This document shows, one piece after another, positions 1 through 12,284 of a DNA stretch of 64,000 bases. The position numbers and the translations under genes were made by a program. Under the pieces are notes generated by a model. The model had not been told where the DNA came from, ran no database searches, and saw nothing but the letters and a program-made list of their open reading frames with translations. This DNA comes from Copromyces sp. CBS 386.78 (lineage: Eukaryota > Ascomycota > Sordariomycetes > Sordariales > Sordariaceae): NCBI GenBank assembly GCA_030685235.1, contig MU839127.1, forward strand, positions 186,001 through 250,000, in the 5' to 3' direction. Within the stretch, counting starts at the first letter, position 1, and each line of letters opens with the position of its first letter.

Positions 1-956
1 GCGACGTCGACGAAGTCGGTACCCCGCAGCGCCCCATTGTCGGTAAGGTAGCCGAGCACGCCGTCGATGCCGACGTAGACGGCTACGGCACTTTTATCAT
101 CCACGGCGGTTGTGTGGCTGATGGCAAGAGGACTTCGGACGTTTGGGCCTTCGACATCCACTCACGCATCTGGCAGCAACTGCCCGACGCCCCAGGCCCG
201 GCCCGCGGGGGTGCCGCTCTGGCGCTGAGCAGGAGCAGACTGTACCGCTTTGGCGGGTTCAACGGCGAGACCCAAGAGGGCGGGCAGCTGGACTATCTGG
301 AGCTCGTGCTCGAGGAGTTCGACGACCAGTTCGGCAAGGGAGACGCCAGCATCTCGGCTAAGGATGGCTGGAAGAGCTTGTTGCAGGGTAAGGAGGACGT
401 GGGCTACAAGGAGCCAGATCCGGCACCTGTTCCCACTGTTCTTGGTTGCCAAGACCCCGATGAGGATCATTGGCCAGGGGCGAGAAGCGTTGCTGGGTTA
501 GAGGCGATCACGGTCGGCGGTGGTCGCGAGTATCTCGTCCTCATCCTTGGAGAGAAGGAGGGCAGTGGCAAGGGCCATGATGCTGCCGGAAAATTCCATG
601 ACGATGTTTGGGTATACCAAGTCCCGGCAGAGGGCATGAGTCTGGCAAGTGTCGGGGATAAGGTGAAGTCTGTCGTTGGAAGGAAGAGCCGGGAAGGTCA
701 ATGGTGAGTTTCCGTTCTGTTCCTGCCCAGATGTCTCTTTTACCATAATGACTAATGACTTGGGTGCTGCAGGACGAAAGTCGACACTATCCCACATGAT
801 GCCGAAGATGTTGCCTCGGTTGGCGGTCCTGGCCCAAGAGGCTGGATTGCTAGTGCTGCCATGGGCGAGCTTGAGGAGAACGGTATCCTGATTTGGGGTG
901 GTTTGGATTCCGAGAACAAGAGACTGGGAGATGGCTGGGTTTTTAGATTGCTCTAA
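1..956 (+). CDS. Kelch-repeat (galactose-oxidase-like beta-propeller) protein, 3' part
   Basis: The reading frame is already open at the window edge, so the N-terminus is missing. Exon 1 runs to 703, an intron lies at 704-772 (GTGAGT donor, CTAATGAC branch site, TGCAG acceptor), and the last exon ends at the TAA at 954-956. The visible part has kelch-type blades: a segment ending in a double glycine, then DVWAFDIHSRIWQQLP, then an RGGAALAL...LYRFGGFNG stretch. It closes with ILIWGGLDSENKRLGDGWVFRLL, a typical last blade. Such propellers usually mediate protein-protein contacts; no enzymatic residue can be judged here. A specific function cannot be assigned without the N-terminal half. Confidence 0.8.
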
Positions 957-1492
957 TTCGGTTCTATTTCTTTCCATGATGAGGGTACACCACTCGAAGT
1001 TGATATGCCCCTCGGTATGGTTTTCAAGATAAGGAGTGTTTGGAGGCTTCAAGGTTACTATACGAGGCGGTTAGAAAGTTTGATTTGGATAACGCCACTC
1101 AAGTGGACGAAGGAATAGGCTTACCATTGTGCACTTGATGCTTTATGTTGTGAGCAACGCTTGACATGGGCAATTAGTAGGATATAATCAAACAGGGCCA
1201 GGGGAACTGGGCGCAGTGTAGTTTAAGACTCATAGGCCCCTTTGCAATTGATTTTGTCATCTCAGTTAGTACATATTAACGTCAGCTTATCCAAGCATAC
1301 CACAACAAACAATACAAATACAGATAGTGTACTGTGTAACCGTTTTAAGCTTTGTACATCTCTGGTCTAATGCATTTGCCGTCATCACTGTCCTGTTGGT
1401 CCATTGTCCTGTCTATGTGACAGTTTCTGTCATCGTGCTCTTCCACGTCAGCCCCATTACTGCTCATCTAACCCAAGATCAAGCCCCCAGAC
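957..1492. other. Convergent intergenic region
   Basis: This 536-bp stretch lies between the 3' ends of the kelch gene and nuo-24. It must hold both 3' untranslated regions. I see no convincing ORF, RNA gene or repeat in it. Confidence 0.6.
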
Positions 1493-2424
1493 TTAAAGAT
1501 CCGACCTCGTGACCTCCGGTCCGTATGGCTCGCTCGTCAGACTTGTTAGGCCGGCGGCGTTCTCACACGTCTGCCTCCCGCTCTGCGGGCCCGGCTTAGG
1601 CGCCTTGGATATGTCCGTGACACTCTCCTTAAGCGTCACCAACACCTGCGTGATGGTTTCCGGGGTCAAGTCCTCAAAGTAGTCGTCGTTGATTTGGACC
1701 ATAGGCGCGTTGGCGCACGCGCCAAGGCACTCGACCTCGAGGAAAGTGAAGAGGCCGTCGGGAGTGGTCTCGCCTTGCTTGATGCCCAGGTGCTCCTTGA
1801 TGGCCTTGACAATCACGTCGGAGCCGCAGCCGCCTAGTTGGCAGGGGGTCTGTGAAGAAGAAACCAGAGTCAGCTACCCCGAATTTCATGAAGGACAGGT
1901 GAACGGGGGGGAAGGAAACATACAGTGGTGCAAGCCTGAACATGGAACTTGCCAACCGGGGTGCGGTTGTACATGGTGTAGAAGGAGGCGACCTCGTACA
2001 CGCGCATGGGGGGCATCTCAAGCAGACGGGCCACCTCGTTCATGACGCTGATGCTGCAGAAGCCGTGCTGGCGCTGGCCGAGATCGAGCAGGGGCATGAC
2101 GGCCGCCTTCTTGTACTGAGGCGGGTAGCGCTTGATGATCTCTTCGATGACCTTTTCATTGTCGGCCGAGAACTTGAAGGGGATGTTGGGGTTGTTGTCG
2201 GGGGTGTTGCGATGCTGGATGATGGCAGACTGTCAGCAGGCTGAGCTCTTCTAGCACCCGTACAAAGCATAACATACCACCATGAGTGTATCGCTAGGCC
2301 TCCGCGCCGAGATGGAGAGGCATGCGCGCGAGACGGGCGCAATCGAGGCTGAAGGCTTGGTAGACAGCCGGGTCGCCGCCCGGACGGCCGTCCGCATGAG
2401 GAAGGGAGTCAGCTTGGTCGCCAT
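1493..2424 (-). CDS. nuo-24: NADH:ubiquinone oxidoreductase 24 kDa subunit (complex I, NDUFV2/NuoE family)
   Basis: Exons are 2424-2278, 2214-1924 and 1849-1493, giving 264 aa. Both introns have GTATGT donors and CAG acceptors, and splicing restores the family sequence without a break. The N-terminus ([19 protein letters not shown]...) is rich in Arg, Ser and Ala and lacks acidic residues, as expected for a mitochondrial presequence. The body has the thioredoxin-like fold sequence [15 protein letters not shown] and [20 protein letters not shown]. The four [2Fe-2S] (N1a) cysteines are present as CTTTPC and ECLGAC. The protein sits in the matrix arm next to the 51 kDa NADH-binding subunit. The gene is divergent from the AMP-binding-like gene at 3302. 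Confidence 0.95.
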
Positions 2425-3301
2425 GGCTGCTTGATACGCGGGGCGGTGGCGATGAGGCCCAATTGGCGACTTGCGATTCTTCGTTCGAGAGGTTGGAGCT
2501 TTCCGTAGAGCTTCTCGTCGACGTCCCAGTTTGGAGGTTGCCCGCGAGGTCCCGCTACGTCGTTAACGGGTTGGATGCTCTGATACTTAGTTTGTGACCA
2601 AATCCGGGGAGGTGATTGGCCACAGAGCTTCTTCTATCGGGTTAACCGAGCCGGGGCAAGTGCCAAGCGGTGCTTCGGTCTCTCAGTACCTACCTAGTCA
2701 GTACGACGGTACTCACTCTCAGTGGGCAGGGGCAGAGGACAGCCAGAAAATGGCCGCCACAGAGAATCATCTGGCATGTTCGGCTGCTGAATTTGGTGGT
2801 CTCTCGATGTCAATTTGGAACCCCCGCGCTGTGCAAGTCTGACATTTCGGGCGACTTACACTAGGTCCTCTACACGATGAACCCGACGGCAGGACCCGAT
2901 CAGGCCTCCGTGGTGAACCCCGCTGTGTCCCGCATTTCAGGCTGCGTCCGGACTCCGCCATACGCTATTTTGCTGGAGTCTTTCCGTTGTCTGGCAGTCT
3001 GGGTGCGTTCTCTCCAATCTCTCCGCTGTGAAAACACGGGAGTCCTGAGTCAGTTCGAGGCCTCGGACCCCACCAGATCCATCTTCCTTATAAGAGCTCC
3101 AGCCTTGACCTGTCATCCCGAACGGTCCCGCATCTCCCTCCCCTGCCGGTCCAGGGCTTAACCTGACATAACGACGCAATACCCGGCAACTGACAGCTTG
3201 GAGAGCTCTACCCAACCCAACGCTACCGTACATACAACTGAGCACGCGACAAACCCTCGAACGCTTTCGAACGCTGCGCCCGCACAGCTCCGTCGGTCAT
3301 C
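2425..3301. promoter_or_regulatory. Divergent promoter region
   Basis: This 877-bp spacer separates the start codons of nuo-24 (-) and the AMP-binding-like gene (+), so it must carry both promoters and leaders. A GATTGGCC (inverted CCAAT) lies near 2613. No ORF here looks coding. Confidence 0.5.
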
Positions 3302-5093
3302 ATGGGCGCCTTCGACAATCTGTTGCTGACCCTCGACGAGGGCATCACGGATTTCTTTGCCCAATGGAACATCTACAGCACCATCATCGTCACTGCCTTC
3401 ATCGGCTTCGTTACTTACCAGCTCTCTACACGAAAGGACCCGGATACCCATCCCATGCTCCTTGTCCGACAGTCTCAAGGTTCAGCCGTCCGACAGCCCG
3501 GCCAGTCTCCCGTATACCGCGGCCAGTCCGCCCCCCATAGCATGCCTCTACAGACCGGTTTGAACGTCAAGGATCCCGGTGCCTCGCGCTGGGCAAGAGG
3601 ACGCGATGGTGATCTCCGCGATATCTGGAGGCAAGCTGTGGCCGGTGTCCAGGAGGACGGCCCGAACAAGGGCGCCAAGGGCAAGATCCTCAGTGTTTTC
3701 GGTACCGAACATGTCACGGAGCACTCGCTGGACGACATCACGCGTCAAATCAACCTGATCGGACAACACATCAAGGAGCAGGGCGGCAGCCGTGTGGCCA
3801 TCTACATTCCCAACTCCGTCGAGCTGCTTGCGGCCCTCTTTTCCTGCGCCTTCTACAACCTCACGGCCGTCGTTCTTCCCTTCGAGCAACCGGAAGAAGA
3901 GGTTATCTCGATGTTGCGCCGGTCTGGTGCTGACACTGTCATCACTGCCCCCGGATGTTTCCCCTTCGACCTCGTTGCTAAGCACTACCCTTCTCTCCGT
4001 CAGCTGATTTGGATCGTCGAAGAAGGCAGCAGGCACATGGACTGGAATGAAGTCCCCGAGGGCACCGGCAGCAGCGTCAACGTTTCTACCTGGCACGAGA
4101 TCATCGGCGACAGCCCCGCCGCTGCTGGCCGGGAGCTTCCTGCGCTTGAAGGCCAGAAGGAGCCCACCGATGTCATCCTCTTCTGGCAGTTCAAGTCCGG
4201 TGTCCCTTCGGAAATGGTTACCTTCACAGCCAGCAATTTCGCCTCTGCCATCGCTGCCCAGCTCTTCGCTATCCCGACCTCGCAGAAGATGGGGCCATCC
4301 GATCTCTTCCTCCCCGCCGACTCTCTTGCCAACAGCCACACCCTCGTCCTGACCCTGGCCGCGCTTTTCTCCAACGCCTCTGTCGCCCTGAACTCCGTCG
4401 GAACCCAAGCCTACGACCTCGCCGTTGCGACCCGCGGCATTTCGCCTACCATCCTGGTCGCCACGCCCGCAGCTCTTATCAAGACGCACCAGGAAACCTC
4501 CAGCAACTTCTCCTCGCTCATCGCCCGCAACCTCCACTGGCTGCAGACCCGCCACCTGACCCAATACGGCGTCATGCCCACCGCCTCGTTCCTCTCGTCT
4601 TACTACGACAGCCTTCGCCCTTCCATTGGCACCAAGCCCGGCAAACTTCGCTTGATCCTGACCGCTGAACGCGTGGGCTCGGATACGCCCCGCTTGTCGT
4701 CGCAGGTGTTGTCGGATCTCAGGGCTTACACTGGTGCGCGCATCATCTATGCGCTGACGGCTGCCAAGGTGGCGGGCGCGGTGACACAGACGCTGTTCTA
4801 TGATTACAGAGTGTTTGAGGACAAGTGCTCGCACTTTGGACCGCCGTTGAGCAGCACGGAGGTGTTTTTCAAGGATATGGGAGAGTATAAGACTACTGAT
4901 GGCGTCAGTAGGGGAGAGGTAAGCTTGAAAAAGAATCCCCATTCATCTGGTGATCAGACTAAACGCAGAACGGCTTGCTAACCATGAGATGAAATTGCAG
5001 ATCGTTGTCAAGGGACCTTCCGTTTCTGGCGGCGAGACAGCGCTGGGCGTGGCTGGCTATATGAGGGATGACAACACACTGGCGTATGCTTAA
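3302..5093 (+). CDS. Membrane-anchored AMP-binding (acyl-CoA synthetase-like) protein, probably catalytically degenerate
   Basis: Exons 3302-4918 and 5001-5093 encode 569 aa. Residues about 24-41 (IYSTIIVTAFIGFVTYQL) form one likely transmembrane segment. The rest follows the N-terminal domain of the ANL adenylate-forming family: VAIYIPNSVELLAALFSCAFYNLTAVVLPF matches the usual opening of the fold. The phosphate-binding signature (normally S-G-T-T-G-x-P-K) is replaced at residues 297-305 by FKSGVPSEM. The chain stops just after the A6-like GEIVVKGPSVSGGE, so the A7 aspartate, the hinge and the C-terminal lysine domain are absent. I infer a pseudoenzyme or lipid-binding scaffold at the ER or another membrane. 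The family is clear; the function is unknown. Confidence 0.8.
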
Positions 5094-5517
5094 GAGACGG
5101 GATGAACCAAGCTTATGAAACGTCCGATATATCTTACCATGTAGACAAGAATATTTGACTATGGGAACGAAGGAACTTCTCGGAAGAAGGCCTTATCGCT
5201 CAAGATTTTGGAATACAAGCATCTTCAAGAACCGCGTTAGCCAAGGCGTTGATGAATAACTGGACGACATTAAGAACATCGGAAAGACTGGACTGCAACG
5301 AAATGATCACATGTGTATCTTCTAAATCGACCCTTGGTTAGACAAAAACATCCACCAACCCAGACCCAAACAAAGCTGAAAGAGCCCCCGTTGCGCCCAT
5401 CGCCATGAAGCCCAATTGTACCTGTTAACTTGTACACCCAAAAACAACACAAATGTGCTTTTTTTCGTCCAACGGTTTTCAAAAACCCGTCGTCTTCCCC
5501 CTCCTCCATCTCTTTGT
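5094..5517. other. Convergent intergenic region
   Basis: The 3' flanks of the AMP-binding-like gene and MCM5 meet here. T-rich and A-rich runs are consistent with 3' untranslated regions. Nothing else is visible. Confidence 0.5.
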
Positions 5518-7826
5518 TTACGCGCCATTCCTATAAACCTGCGCACCCTGGTTCCTGAACATAATCGTATCCCTCCTTTGCAACATCATCAACGCCCTGT
5601 TCAGCGCCACCTCGCTGAACCCCTTACCCTCCACCATCTCCCTGCGGAGGGTGGCCAAGCTGGTGCTCCAGCCGATCGGGAGACGACGCTTCAGCTCGGC
5701 CTCGACCCGGGACGTCTCCTCGTTCAGCTCGCGGTTGCTGCCCGTGCTGCCGCCCTGGTTGACAGCGTCCATGGTCGAGCACAGGAACAAGCGGATGGCC
5801 TCGTCCACGTGCTTCTCCGTCGCGACGGGGGAAAGGGTAAGCTTGGCGAGCGACTCGGTGATGCGCACAATGGCTTCGAGCTGGCGGACGGTGATGGGAA
5901 TCGAGGAGCGTGCATTGGCTTCGAGTTCGGAGGCGTGCACTTGCTTGCGGATGGCGACGAAGTGAGAGGAGAGCTTCTCGGCGGCTTCGGGGGAGAGACG
6001 GGGGGCGCAGCGGCTGGGGAGGGAAGTGTTAGTTTAACTATTTAACTATTTAATGTGAGAGAAGGAAGGGAAAACGACTTACGATCGGCAATAGGCGACG
6101 TATCGCCTCATCTTCTCGACCGGAATCTCAGCCTCGGTCCGCTCCTCAACACCACGGCCACCCATGTGGATGCCCATAACGTGCTTGGCGATGCGCTCAT
6201 CGCGGCCGCGCTCGTGCTCATCCTTGACGATGAAGATCATGTCGAAACGCGACAGAATGGTAGTCTGGAAGTCGATGTTCTCGCCGGGGGTCTTCATGTC
6301 GTCGTAGCGGCCAAAGATGGGGTTAGCGGCGGCCAGGACCGAAGTGCGAGCGTTGAGGATCGTGGTGATACCGGCCTTGGCGATGGATATGGTCTGCTGC
6401 TCCATGGCTTCGTGGATCGCCACTCTGTCTTCGTCACGCATCTTGTCAAACTCGTCGATACAGACGACACCGCCGTCGGCGAGCACCATGGCACCGCCTT
6501 CGAGGTAGAACTCGCGCGTGGAAGCGTCGCGCTGGACGGAAGCCGTCAAACCGGCGGCGGAGGAACCCTTGCCGGAGGTGTAGATAGCGATTGGGGCGAC
6601 TTTCTCGACGAACTTGAGCAGCTGCGACTTAGCTGTACCCGGGTCACCAAGCATGAGGACGTTAATATCACCACGGAGCCTCATGCCATCCGGGAGGATC
6701 TTCTTGGAGCCACCCATGAGCAAACAAAGGATGGCCTTTTTGATGTCCTTGTTTCCGTAAATAGATGGCGCAATGCACTCGGCCATGACGTTGTAAAGAT
6801 CTGGGCGACGGCTAAGTTCAAGGAATTCTTGCTCTTCCTCCTCGGAGAAGACAGCCAGACCCTTGGCTGTTTGGTCAATGTCTGTCTGGATACCGACGGC
6901 GCGGAGATAGGGTGTGCGAATGGCGACAGCGCCGCTTGTGGACTTCTTGTTGCCTCCACTTTGGTATATAGAAAAGATACCCATGACGGTACATCTTGAG
7001 CCGGGAACCACACGGTTTGTAAGATAGCGGTCGGCGGAGATCAGGACGTGGCGAGGCAGTTCACCGACGGGAACTTGGTCTGGAGCTTCCTGAAGCTTGA
7101 TAATCTGCTGGTCGACGAATCGTGACTTCTCGTGTTGTACGAAGTAAGGATCCATGGGACACTTCTCGCCGGGATCGCCTGGCGCCCTGATTCTGCCGCA
7201 TGACCTGGGAAGGGTGGCGCCGCTGAAGCCGCCGGATACGTGAACGTGTTGGACGTGGCCGCAGTTGCGGCACTGTACGTGGAGTTCTGTCGCCTTGGAC
7301 GACATTACCGAGGCACCAATGACGATACCAGGTACCCGGACCAGCCGGGAGATTGTGAGGGAATCGAGGTTACGGATGGAAACATCCTCGGCGTTGGAGT
7401 GTAGAAGCAGTTGATGGTCGGGCAGGTCTATCTTGGGCTCGTTCGGGAAGACAATTCGGTGTGTGCAGCGCTTCAGGGCGGCCTCGAACAGAGGGATAAT
7501 CTCGGCGGGTTCTGTGACTAGTCTGTGGGCGATCTCCTCGTTGAACTTGATTAGGTCGCCAATGTTGACATCGCAGTAGTATTTCTTCAGGAGGGCATTT
7601 TCTCGTAGCTGATCTCTGGACGGAATCTCGTTAGAAAGAAGCTCCAGGGAGGGGAAAGGGTGAGAGTTAGAAGCGCCAACCTGTAGATGAAGCTGTTATC
7701 GAGTCTGAAGTCGAGAATGAAAGCCTCGAGCTGGGCTCGAATGTGCTGGTTGCTGTCTTCCTCTGGTACGTATGAGGAAGCAGCGCCGGCGTAGGTCCGG
7801 GCTGAGAAGACGGACTGATGATCCAT
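5518..7826 (-). CDS. mcm5: DNA replication licensing factor MCM5 (CDC46)
   Basis: Exons 7826-7681, 7615-6083 and 6013-5518 encode 724 aa, the usual MCM5 length. MCM5 is one of six subunits of the MCM2-7 helicase loaded at origins in G1. It begins [19 protein letters not shown] zinc-finger region follows (CRNCGH, with later cysteines near [15 protein letters not shown]). The AAA+ core shows Walker [10 protein letters not shown], Walker B CIDEFDK, a sensor region ending LAAANP, and the arginine finger LSRFD. The first intron uses a weak GTTGGC donor; the other uses GTAAGT. Reading phases agree at both junctions. The gene is divergent from vps54. Confidence 0.95.
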
Positions 7827-8689
7827 AACTGACGGCGGTTCAGTGTGGAGCTTGCTTTTTTACTCAGGTGCGCTGATCGTAGAGGTTCGCACCAAGAGTG
7901 TATCAGCAGGTGTGTTTGGGAAAGAAACCAGAGGGAGAACCCAAAATCGCAAAACGTAGGTACGTATGCGAAAACCGCGACGCGAGAAACATGGGATACT
8001 CCGCGCCCAGGACGCGATTTTTGGCAGGGGTTTTAATGGGTGTCCCACCTGTAACTGGATCAGCACCCAGGCAGGGCCCCTGAAGTGCGGAGTGCCCTGA
8101 CATGAAACACGTTTAGAAGAATATTTCGTTAGGGTGATTCACCCTCCAACACTTTTGCAGCAAACGGTACAAGACCCAGCCCTGCTCCGTGGCCCGCTAG
8201 ATAAGTAGTGGCGGGCGGAGCTTCATTCAACTGCGCTAGGTACGTATCCGAACAAGGGTCCTGTGTTGTGGGATCCAATAGGTGCTGCGTGGCTTCCGCT
8301 CCGAATTGGGTTTGGGGGAGGGGGGACATTGACTTTCAACAGCTCCGACGGGCGTCTCTCAACTTCAATACCTACTCTTGGTCACAATACTACTGTTTTG
8401 CGCTTCTTCTCGGCCATCTTGTGTGGAAAAATACACTCTGGTTCTTGTCATTGTTCTTGTTTCGCTATGATACCCCGGTGACCCTTTGCAGTAACAGCCA
8501 TACTCTCTGTCTAGTGTACCTTCAACGCTACCTCGGCGCCTAGTACAGCTTGCGCCTCCCACGATCATCATACCGATTACCGAACTCCCCCATCTTTCCA
8601 AGTCGCCAATCCACCGCCGCATGACCAAGGGCCATTTCGTCTTCCCCTGAGCTTAGGCCTAGGACTTCCGGGAGACTTGATGAGCCATC
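7827..8689. promoter_or_regulatory. Divergent promoter region of mcm5 and vps54
   Basis: This 863-bp spacer lies between the two start codons. Two copies of GACGCGA are present at 7979-7985 and 8011-8017, close to the MCM5 side. They resemble the ACGCG core bound by MBF-type G1/S factors, which is inference. A 111-codon open frame at 8208-8543 lacks any recognisable protein character and is not annotated. Confidence 0.45.
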
Positions 8690-11600
8690 ATGTTCTCCAA
8701 CCAGGGTGCTCGCAAGTCGGTCGATAGTCTATCGCCAATACCCAATGCCGGCCATTTTGGCGACTTCCCTTTCCACGGGTGCGATGCGTTTTGTCTGTTC
8801 ATGCCTTCTCCATAGCACATACACTGACAGCTTCTTAAAGGAGAGGCTCACGCAGTCCGAGCCGTCCGTTCCATCCGCGACGAGATTCGACCGCGAGCTC
8901 CATACACTCCATCGGCGGCTCTCTCGACAGCTCCACCGGCACCTGGGGTGACGCCGTCCTCGAGTCCGGCCAGAATGCCATCTCGACCCTGCTCCAGCCA
9001 CCCATAGTACGAACCGGTCTGCTTCCTCACACCTCAGCTCCCGCTTCCACTGCTCATAAGCCTCCGACTGCTCGAGACATTCCGCCCGTCACTCTCACCA
9101 ACGTCCCCCACGTTGATAATTCCGAATTTACGCAATACCTCACTCAAGTCGGCGCGTTGTACGAACAGCTACGTCGGGTTCAGGCGGACGAAGAAGAGGC
9201 ATCCGGTACTCACAGCAGGCGAGGTAGCAAGGCTGACGCAATCTCAGCCGAGGATGGACATCTACGGCCGGGTAAACGATCGGGCGCGTCCAGGAGGGCT
9301 TCCAGCTCATCCATTGCGTCCATATCATCGATAGAGGCCCCGGGCCCCGCTCGACGCAGCTCAAGCTACAGGAAAGCGGCATCGCAGGGCCCTCCACCAT
9401 TGTCCACTATTCCCCTGGTATATTTCGACGAAGACTTTCACCTAGAGAACCCTCGGACTTTCGATGTTGTTAGCGAGCGATCCGAAGTAGTACGACCCGC
9501 ACCGGGATCCGATGACCGAGCCCACCATAATGGCCAGGCATCAGCGCCTCGGAAAGCCCTTGCGACGAATGCCATATTGCAGGAGAAGCTATCATGGTAC
9601 ATGGACACCGTCGAAATGCACCTTATTCAGTCGATTTCAACCGCTTCAACCACCTTCTTCACTGCGCTGGGGTCTCTTAGAGAACTACATTCAGAAGCCG
9701 CAGACTCCGTGGACAGAATCAAGACACTGAGGAAAGAACTGGAAAATCTGGACGAGGAGATCGCAACCAGGGGTTTGGATATCGTGCACCAACGGCGGAG
9801 ACGGGAGAATATCCAACAATTGCATGATGCAGTCATGCAGCTCCGGGAAGTGGTTGAGGCCGTGGCTGTATGCGAATCGCTGGTAGACTCGGGCGAGGTG
9901 GACGCAGCGCTTGACAACATTGACGCTTTAGAAAAGCTGATCGCCGGAGAAGAGGGGGCCTCCCACAATGGTCGTCCCAGGATGGAGTTGAGAGATCTCA
10001 GGGGCACCACTGCCCTCCAGGGTGTACACAACGACATGAGTACTCTTCGGCAACGTATCGGCAAGACCTACGAAGAGAGGTTCATAACTCTCCTAATACG
10101 TGACATCCAGCGCCACGTTGCGCACGTCTCAACTCAGGAGGTTCTGATGCGGTGGAGCAGTGCTTCAATACGCGCCCGAGGAGGCCATAATCGCGAGCCC
10201 TCGGCTTTTCCATCCTACCTGACATCAACAGACGGTCTCCGATCGGAACTTTTGGTTAGTCTGACTGGCTTACATAGAGCCAAGTTCCTTACAGCCGCTG
10301 CGACTGCTTATAGAGACACAGCTCTGCGCGAGATCAAAAACCTCATCCGCCGGCCGTTGCCGAGTTCCAACGATGATGATAATGAGTCCATGATGTCCGC
10401 TTCAACGATGACAGGAGGCAAGCAACGCTCTCAACAGGAGCGTTCCTCCATCCTGGCTCGTAACCTGCGTGCTTTGGAACCCAAGGAGGCGGAGGACCTG
10501 CTAGTCAAGATCTACATCGGAGTAACCGAGACCCTAAGACGACTGGATACACAAGCAAAAGTGTTGTTAGACGTCGCAAGTTCTCTCGGCGACTCAGATC
10601 CAACCAGTGGTCTTAGGTCTCCACCTTTCAGTCCTACTGGCAGGCGATTGTCTACAGCAGCCCTAGAGGCTCAAGAAGAGATCCATACAGCCATCGACCT
10701 CTCAAACCTTCTTGGGCAAGCCGTTGATATTGCTCAGGATAAGGTCGTCAGGCTATTGAAGGTTAGGTCGGAACAGAGTACCCGTCTAACGCTTGAATGG
10801 TTCTTACGATACTTCACTGTCAATCTCCATTTCGCCAATGAGTGCGAGGCCATCTCAGGTCGAAGTGGGACAGCCTTGAAGAACCTAGTCAATGGTCACA
10901 TCAAGGAATTTGTTCAGCGTCACGGCGATGCTGAGAAGCAGAAGCTTGCCCAGGGAATGGAGAGTGACCAGTGGGCAAGTCAGGATTTTACAGAGAAAGA
11001 TACGGAGCTTCTCAGCCGCATATTGGAAGGGAGCACACGAGATGCGGCCATTTGGGCAGAAGCAACCAAAGTCTGGATTCCACCCTCTGATGACGAGAAT
11101 GGTGGCAGCGCTGCTGCTTCTGCCCTTGGAGCGCAGGCCAACGGCGACTCTGGGGACAAGGCTGCTGAAGCACAGGCGAACGGAGCTTCCAAGTCCAAAG
11201 CGCGCGCTGCCGTCGTCGACTCTGAGACGTTCCTCCTCCCCAAGTCCGCGATATTATGCATGAACGGCATCGCTCAGTTCATTCACCTTATTGTCGGCAT
11301 TCCCTCCATGACAGTCGATGTGTCGTCCTCGCTCATCGCCTACCTTCAGCTCTTTAACTCCCGCTGCAAGCAACTCATTCTGGGCGCGGGTGCCCTTATG
11401 TCCGCGGGCCTTAAAAATATCACCACGCGCCATCTTGCTGTAGCATCGCAGGCACTAGCCTTCATCGCGGCAATCATTCCTCATGTGCGTGAGTTCGTAC
11501 GCCGTCATTGCGTTAGCAGCCTTGTCTCCGGGGTGATGGCGGACTTCGACAAAGTCAGGCGTGACTTCCAAGAGCACCAGAATATTATCTACAATAAACT

Positions 11601-12284
11601 GGTCGAGATCATGACCGGCCGAGCAGTCCTTGCATCTAGGAAGATGAGGCAAATCAATTGGGATGCCGGGTCCCCAGCGGCGCACGAGTACATGGAGACA
11701 CTCGCCAAGGAAACCACCACGCTTCACCGCAACTTGACTAGACAGTTACCAGAAGGGACGGTGCGCATGATCATGATGTTGGTGTTCAAGAACTACAAAG
11801 ACACATTTGGCTCAACGTTTAAGGGACTGGAGCCTACCACGGAAGCTGGAAAAGAGAGGTGAGTCTTTTCCATGTCATCAAACGAGCTTTCAAGAAGCGA
11901 TTCTAACATATGGACTATAGCATGCTACGTGACGTCGAATACTTCGATTCCCGCCTCAACAAGCTCGATGGGTTCGAGGATGCGGGTCAGCACCTCATCA
12001 ACATTGTTAAAGCCAAGGAGATCAGGAAAGCACCTTCTCGGCCCACATCGCTCACCCCGTCCCATCCTCCATCTCGTGGTCCGTCCCGAGCTCCATCCCC
12101 TGCGCTCGCTCCTGGTTCTCGTGCCGGGTCTCGCGCCGGGTCCCACGCCGGATCTCGAGCTGGGTCGCGGGCAGGATCTCGCGCGCCAACACCAACACCT
12201 ACTCAGACATTGACGGGAAGAAGCTCCGCTGAAATCATAGCAGAAGTTAGTGCCGCTGCTGAAGCAACGGGGTTCGGAAGGTAA
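8690..12284 (+). CDS. vps54: VPS54-like subunit of the GARP vesicle-tethering complex
   Basis: Exons 8690-8778, 8841-11858 and 11921-12284 give 1156 aa. GARP (VPS51-54) tethers endosome-derived vesicles at the trans-Golgi network. After a Ser/Arg-rich disordered head, residues around 230-420 form the helical, coiled-coil N-terminal region (ILQEKLSWYMDTVEMHLIQS...). The conserved VPS54 C-terminal block follows (NSRCKQLILGAGALMSAGLKNITTRHLAVASQ, shown here in two parts in the protein). The final exon ends in a GSRA repeat tail. Intron 1 uses GTGCGA and a TTAAAG acceptor behind a CTGAC branch site; any earlier acceptor would bring in a TAA. The start is the first ATG that keeps this frame. Confidence 0.88.
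12113..12187 (+). repeat. 12-bp coding minisatellite (GSRA tail of VPS54)
   Basis: About six imperfect 12-bp units encode Gly-Ser-Arg-Ala or Gly-Ser-His-Ala in tandem near the VPS54 C-terminus. Third positions vary (ggg/gga, tct/tcg), so the array is old enough to have drifted while keeping the peptide. Confidence 0.8.

Noticed and set aside
3548..4942. 464-codon open frame on the minus strand
   Set aside because: It is antisense to the AMP-binding-like gene, has an Arg/Gly/Asp-rich shadow composition and no recognisable domain.
6055..6999. 314-codon open frame on the plus strand
   Set aside because: It is antisense to the MCM5 AAA+ core and is explained by codon bias of the real gene.
8208..8543. 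111-codon open frame before vps54
   Set aside because: Cys- and Trp-rich composition with no family resemblance; more likely promoter or leader sequence.
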